A stretch of DNA of 17,074 nt, taken from positions 1-17,074 of the forward strand of contig CALIZJ010000170.1 of assembly GCA_938028845.1 (NCBI GenBank), in the 5' to 3' direction. Shown piece after piece: positions 13,787 through 17,074 of this stretch. Both the position numbers and the translations under genes were made by a program. Numbering within the stretch: the stretch's first letter is position 1; every line of letters begins with the position of its first letter. The notes below the pieces were generated by a model. The model was not told the origin of the DNA. It worked only from the letters and a program-made list of their open reading frames with translations, and did no database searches. This DNA comes from an uncultured Blautia sp. GTDB taxonomy: Bacteria; Bacillota; Clostridia; Lachnospirales; Lachnospiraceae.

Positions 13787-14659
13787 CTATTTCGGCTGTT
13801 TCGTCTCTTTCTTTTTTTCTTTCTTTTCTTTATGAAGCCGATAACCCCTGTTAAAGTTTGGATATGATCTCAGATAACGCTTCAGATTATGATCCAGTTT
13901 GGATACCAGGGCTTCTTTCCGTGTATCCAGCTCCCGGGATATCTCCGCCTTAAAAGAAAGCCTTTTCTTTTCCAGTTCCCGAAGAAGCTCTGCATCCTCC
14001 AGCCGCTCCCTGATGGAATCCAGAGAAACACCCTTTTTCTGCATCCAGGCAGCCATCCGTTTATTCACCTTCACAAGCAGCTCTCCCTGAAGCTCCTCCA
14101 TGCCAGTTTCCCAAACAGCAATCTTTTCCTGTAGGCGGAAAGCAGAAGCTGCAGAATAGCAAAAATCCGCCATGTATAATACAAAGATCACGCAGATTGC
14201 TATTTTTCCAATATAGCTGGGATAAAGCTTTACAAAGTGTTCCACAGCCGGATGAAGGATCCTGAAAAAGATAACAGAAGCAGCTCCCCATCCAAGGGAG
14301 GCTCCCAGACAGATCCTCCCCTGAAAATTAAAACGTTTATCGCTGTAGTCCCACCAGGATGTATGAAATATACTCTCCATCAGGACTGCCGTTATATATT
14401 CCAGGATCGTAGCTACTACGATCCCGCCGAAAAAAAGAAAAACCAGATTATCTGACACAGGTCTTAAGATAAAGTAAATAAATACGGCTCCAAAACCATA
14501 GATCGTACAAAAAGGTCCGTTTATGAAACCTCTGTTTACATATTTTCCTGCCTTAAACGAAACATAGCAGGTCTCCCAGACCCATCCAAGGAAACTGTAG
14601 ATAAAAAACCAGGTTATGACATGGTACATGTCAACATTCATAATCGTAATTTCCCACAT
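13787..14659 (-). CDS. PF06541 (ABC_trans_CmpB) membrane protein
   Basis: Protein of about 290 residues. The N-terminal 180 residues hold four to five membrane helices with family marks F-I-Y-S-F-L-G-W-V-W-E, then N-R-G-F-I-N-G-P-F-C-x-I-Y-G-x-G, L-E-Y-I-T and W-W-D-Y-S-D. The C-terminal 110 residues are a highly charged, probably coiled-coil cytoplasmic domain ending in a Lys-rich tail. The family is labelled putative ABC-transporter type IV, but no ATPase partner is nearby and I see no transport motif, so function is unknown. I prefer the ATG at 14659, preceded by GGGGGG. Other in-frame choices are a TTG at 14674 and ATGs at 14641 and 14629; the first conserved helix starts just after the last of these. 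rnfC follows after only 28 nt, so it is probably the first gene of the rnf transcript. Confidence 0.78.
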   Translation of the reverse strand: MWEITIMNVDMYHVITWFFIYSFLGWVWETCYVSFKAGKYVNRGFINGPFCTIYGFGAVFIYFILRPVSDNLVFLFFGGIVVATILEYITAVLMESIFHTSWWDYSDKRFNFQGRICLGASLGWGAASVIFFRILHPAVEHFVKLYPSYIGKIAICVIFVLYMADFCYSAASAFRLQEKIAVWETGMEELQGELLVKVNKRMAAWMQKKGVSLDSIRERLEDAELLRELEKKRLSFKAEISRELDTRKEALVSKLDHNLKRYLRSYPNFNRGYRLHKEKKEKKKETKQPK

Positions 14660-14696
14660 ATGCCCCCCAATCAAAATTCACAGCATTTTTTCTGAA

Positions 14697-14702
14697 TCTA
14701 TA
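14697..14702 (-). promoter_or_regulatory. Weak candidate -10 for the PF06541-rnf transcript
   Basis: Minus-strand TATAGA in a strongly AT-rich divergent spacer (14660-14832), about 38 nt before the PF06541 start. No acceptable -35 lies 16-18 nt upstream, so this is tentative. The true rnf promoter may be elsewhere in this spacer or use another sigma factor. Confidence 0.2.
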
Positions 14703-14771
14703 TTTAAATTGGAATGTAAAGATTGTTTTTTTCCGTACCATAACTATAACTCTTTTTGTAAAAAAATTCAC

Positions 14772-14800
14772 TACCCAATTCTCATTTTTTTGTGTATAAT
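14772..14800 (+). promoter_or_regulatory. Promoter of the YprB-like nuclease gene
   Basis: A perfect TATAAT (14795-14800) lies 17 nt downstream of TACCCA (14772-14777), a poor -35 with 3 of 6 matches, inside an AT-rich stretch with T- and A-tracts upstream that could act as an UP element. The start codon is 32 nt downstream of the -10, with AAAGGAG between. Confidence 0.5.
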
Positions 14801-14832
14801 TAAATACAATCCATGAAAGGAGAGAAATTAAC

Positions 14833-15873
14833 ATGATTGTTAAAAAAATAGCTATTTTACAGGGGTTTCCGGATCTCCATATCTTAAAAAATTTCCTGTC
14901 TTCCGGGGAAAAAACTGAAAAATTCACCCCTGTTTTTTATGATATCGAAACCACCGGACTATCACGATATTCCACTTTTTTATATTTGATCGGAGCGGTG
15001 AAATATGAGGAAGAAGGATGGTATCTCTATCAGTGGATGGCAGAAAAAGAAGAAGAGGAACCTCTTCTTTTAAACACTTTTTCAGATTTTTTAAAAGGCT
15101 GTACCCATACCATCCAATATAATGGGGACCGCTTTGACCAGCCTTATCTGGAGGCCAGATATGCTGTGCATAACATCATCTCTCCTTTTTCAGATATACC
15201 CTCCACAGACTTATATCAAACACTGAAGCCTCTTTCGCCCCTATTAAAGCTGGCGGGGACAAAACAAAAAGATATGGAGGCTTTTCTTGGCAGAGAAAAA
15301 CGCAGTCACTGCAGCGGAAAAGAATGTATCCGCATTTACCAGTCCTACCTGCGGCAAAACACCGAAAAAGAAGCCCAAACCCTACTGGGCCATAACCAGG
15401 AGGACCTGATAGGGCTTGGCAGCCTGATTCCCATGCTGGGATATCTCAGCTTATACCAGGGTAACTACAGCCTGCAGTCTTTACACTGTGAAGAGGGACA
15501 GATTTTCCCTGTTCTGACTCTTCCCTTTTCTCTTCCCAGGCCCATTTCCAATGGTAACAAAGAATTTTACCTTACAGCGGCAGAAAAAGAAGCGCGCCTG
15601 TCCATTCCTATGAAAGACGGAAAACTGCGCTTATACTATGAAAATTATAAAGACTATGCCTATCTTTCCGCAGAAGACACTGCCATTTCCAAGTCCTTAA
15701 GCGCGTTTATGGACAAAAAACTTTATGTTCCCGCAAAGCCGGAGACCTGCTACACCTGGTTTTCCTGCAGCGAGGAATTTTTATCCAATCCTGTCCGCCA
15801 GGAACAGTACATACACCGCGCCCTGCCCCGCCTTCTGGCATCCCTTAAAACCCAGACCGCCAAAACAAAATAA
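14833..15873 (+). CDS. YprB-type ribonuclease H-like DEDD exonuclease
   Basis: Cytoplasmic protein of 346 residues with a DnaQ/RNase H-like nuclease domain (about 30-205; PF13482, YprB-like). The acidic quartet is visible: Asp37 and Glu39 in Y-D-I-E-T-T-G-L, Asp102 in Y-N-G-D-R-F-D-Q-P (or Asp99), and Asp191 in the H187-N-Q-E-D-L motif. The spacing H-x3-D suits the YprB branch. The C-terminal 140 residues have no motif I recognise. It is shorter than B. subtilis YprB (about 410). The substrate is not known; RNA or DNA 3'-end trimming is inferred from the fold. ATG start with AAAGGAG about 9 nt upstream. It is the only plus-strand gene here, divergent from the PF06541-rnf operon and convergent with the S1 gene. 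Confidence 0.85.
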   Translation: MIVKKIAILQGFPDLHILKNFLSSGEKTEKFTPVFYDIETTGLSRYSTFLYLIGAVKYEEEGWYLYQWMAEKEEEEPLLLNTFSDFLKGCTHTIQYNGDRFDQPYLEARYAVHNIISPFSDIPSTDLYQTLKPLSPLLKLAGTKQKDMEAFLGREKRSHCSGKECIRIYQSYLRQNTEKEAQTLLGHNQEDLIGLGSLIPMLGYLSLYQGNYSLQSLHCEEGQIFPVLTLPFSLPRPISNGNKEFYLTAAEKEARLSIPMKDGKLRLYYENYKDYAYLSAEDTAISKSLSAFMDKKLYVPAKPETCYTWFSCSEEFLSNPVRQEQYIHRALPRLLASLKTQTAKTK

Positions 15874-15888
15874 ATGTTTAGAAGAGCT

Positions 15889-15906
15889 GCGGGCTTATAT
15901 GCCCGC
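15889..15906 (+). terminator. GC-rich hairpin past the YprB-like gene, no U-tract
   Basis: GCGGGC (15889-15894) and GCCCGC (15901-15906) form a 6-bp GC stem with loop TTATAT, 15 nt after the nuclease gene stop. On the plus strand it is followed by seven A residues rather than T, so it is not a standard intrinsic terminator for that gene. It may slow polymerase or protect the mRNA end. Confidence 0.35.
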
Positions 15907-15939
15907 AAAAAAAGGGATACTGCCCAAACAGTATCCCTT
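15907..15939 (-). terminator. Intrinsic terminator of the S1 gene
   Basis: An 11-bp perfect stem, AAGGGATACTG (15912-15922) with CAGTATCCCTT (15929-15939) and a 6-nt loop. In the minus-strand transcript it is followed by a run of seven U including the end of the stem. It lies 15 nt past the S1 stop codon, a textbook intrinsic terminator. Confidence 0.9.
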
Positions 15940-15954
15940 AAATGGTCTTACTTT

Positions 15955-17067
15955 TTATTCTTCCTCTGCTGTCTCTTCAACTTCTTCAGAAACAGTGTCG
16001 TTCTCCGGTGCTGCTACCGGCTCCAGAGCTTTCATGCTCAGGCTGATCTTCTTATCTTCTCCGTTAAAGTCTACAACCTTAGCTTCTACTTCCTGGCCAA
16101 TGGAAAGTACATCGGAAGGTTTAGCCACATGCTCTCTGGAAATCTGAGATACATGAAGAAGCGCATCTACTCCAGGAGCAAGCTCTACGAAAGCGCCGAA
16201 ATCTGTCATACGGGCAACTTTTCCCTTTACGATATTTCCAACAGCAAATTTCTCCGGAGCTGTAAGCCATGGATTTTCCTCTGGGAATTTCAGGGAAAGC
16301 GCAATCTTGTCTCCATTAATTTCTTTAATGAGAACTTTTACTTCATCGCCTACGTTAAATACCTTTTTCGGATTTTCTACTCTGCCCCAGGACATTTCGG
16401 AAATATGAAGAAGTCCGTCTGCACCGCCCAGATCGATGAACGCACCAAAATCTGTCACGTTCTTAACAACTCCGGTCACAGTATCGCCTGCATGGATGCG
16501 CTCCATGAGCTCTTTCTGCTTTTCTGCCTTTTCAGCCAGAAGAAGCTGTTTGCGGTTGCCGATGATGCGGCGGCGTCTCGGATTAAACTCTGTGATCACA
16601 AATTCGATTTCCTGATCTGCATATTTAGACAGATCTTTTTCATAGGTGTCTGATACAAGGCTTGCAGGAATAAACACTCTTGTTTCTTCCACGTTTACGC
16701 ATAAGCCTCCGTCTAATACCTGTGTTACCGGTGCTTTTAAGACTTCCTGGGTCTCAAAAGCTTCCTCCAGGCGTTTGTTTCCTTTTTCTGCGGCAAGGCG
16801 CTTATAAGTTAAGATCACCTGGCCTTCTCCATCGTTTACCTTCAGGACCTTTGCTTCCATGGTATCGCCAACGTGTACAGCATCTGCAAGTACAATCGAC
16901 GGATCATTGGAATATTCGCTTTTCGTAATAATACCGTCTGCTTTATACCCGATATTCAGGATGATCTCATCTTCTTTCACATCGATGACAGTACCCTGTA
17001 CGATTTCTCCATTTCTGATAGTTTTTACGGAATCCTCCAGCATCTGTTCAAAACTCAATTCTGACAT
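15955..17067 (-). CDS. rpsA: Ribosomal protein S1 (four S1 domains), possibly 3' part of IspH-S1 fusion
   Basis: RNA-binding protein of the 30S subunit that helps bind mRNA. From the visible ATG it has 370 residues with four S1/OB domains at about 20-91, 108-174, 192-260 and 275-346, then an acidic Glu-rich tail. Domains 3 and 4 carry the canonical T-D-F-G-A-F core, while domain 2 is degenerate, as usual for S1. The basic stretch R-R-R-R at 164-167 lies in domain 2. The frame is still open upstream of the ATG to the window edge, and the 7 bases before the ATG show no ribosome binding site. In many Clostridia S1 is the C-terminal half of a fusion with IspH (isoprenoid synthesis), so the real start may lie outside the window. 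A strong terminator follows. Confidence 0.88.
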   Translation of the reverse strand: MSELSFEQMLEDSVKTIRNGEIVQGTVIDVKEDEIILNIGYKADGIITKSEYSNDPSIVLADAVHVGDTMEAKVLKVNDGEGQVILTYKRLAAEKGNKRLEEAFETQEVLKAPVTQVLDGGLCVNVEETRVFIPASLVSDTYEKDLSKYADQEIEFVITEFNPRRRRIIGNRKQLLLAEKAEKQKELMERIHAGDTVTGVVKNVTDFGAFIDLGGADGLLHISEMSWGRVENPKKVFNVGDEVKVLIKEINGDKIALSLKFPEENPWLTAPEKFAVGNIVKGKVARMTDFGAFVELAPGVDALLHVSQISREHVAKPSDVLSIGQEVEAKVVDFNGEDKKISLSMKALEPVAAPENDTVSEEVEETAEEE

Positions 17068-17074
17068 GTTCTTG

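Noticed and set aside
1..17074. Defence system, prophage, insertion sequence or CRISPR array
   Set aside because: No transposase, integrase, Cas, nuclease-toxin or regularly spaced repeat was seen; all major frames are housekeeping or metabolic genes.

Overview
The window looks like ordinary chromosomal core DNA from a low-to-moderate GC Firmicute of class Clostridia, most likely a Lachnospiraceae-type gut anaerobe. This is inferred from the Rnf operon in the order C-D-G-E-A-B, the NusG-domain-II plus Gx-transporter pair, a ZapA next to a U32-family gene, a PF06541 membrane protein, AGGAGG-type ribosome binding sites and frequent TTG starts. Coding density is high and nearly everything is on the minus strand; only the YprB-like nuclease gene is on the plus strand. 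No gap between genes exceeds about 195 bases. I see no rRNA, tRNA, insertion sequence, CRISPR array or prophage gene.

Layout from left to right. (1) 1-278: 5' part of a Nudix hydrolase gene, cut by the window edge, with its own promoter. (2) 387-5337: a minus-strand run of a U32-family protein (probable RNA hydroxylase), a SEDS glycosyltransferase (FtsW/RodA family) and a class B penicillin-binding protein. SEDS and PBP form a peptidoglycan polymerase/transpeptidase pair and their genes overlap by 65 nt. (3) 5379-5999: zapA, with a clear intrinsic terminator and a long, structured leader behind a good promoter. (4) 6020-7644: ruvA-ruvB, the Holliday-junction branch-migration motor. (5) 7702-8672: a NusG-domain-II membrane-anchored protein and a Gx-transporter-family membrane protein behind their own extended -10 promoter. 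(6) 8697-14659: a PF06541 membrane protein followed by rnfC-rnfD-rnfG-rnfE-rnfA-rnfB and a strong terminator. The six Rnf subunits form an ion-pumping ferredoxin:NAD+ oxidoreductase. (7) 14833-15873, plus strand: a YprB-type DEDD/RNase H-like nuclease, convergent with (8) a four-domain ribosomal protein S1 gene on the minus strand that runs to the right edge and may be the 3' half of an IspH-S1 fusion.

Functionally the region joins envelope growth and division (SEDS, PBP, ZapA), DNA repair (RuvAB), redox energy conservation (Rnf) and translation (S1, and probably the U32 RNA hydroxylase). I did not find a convincing undescribed multi-gene system. The items most worth a second look are the structured leader or candidate small RNA upstream of zapA, the PF06541 gene leading the rnf operon, the cysteine-rich tail of RnfE, and the U32-SEDS-PBP linkage.
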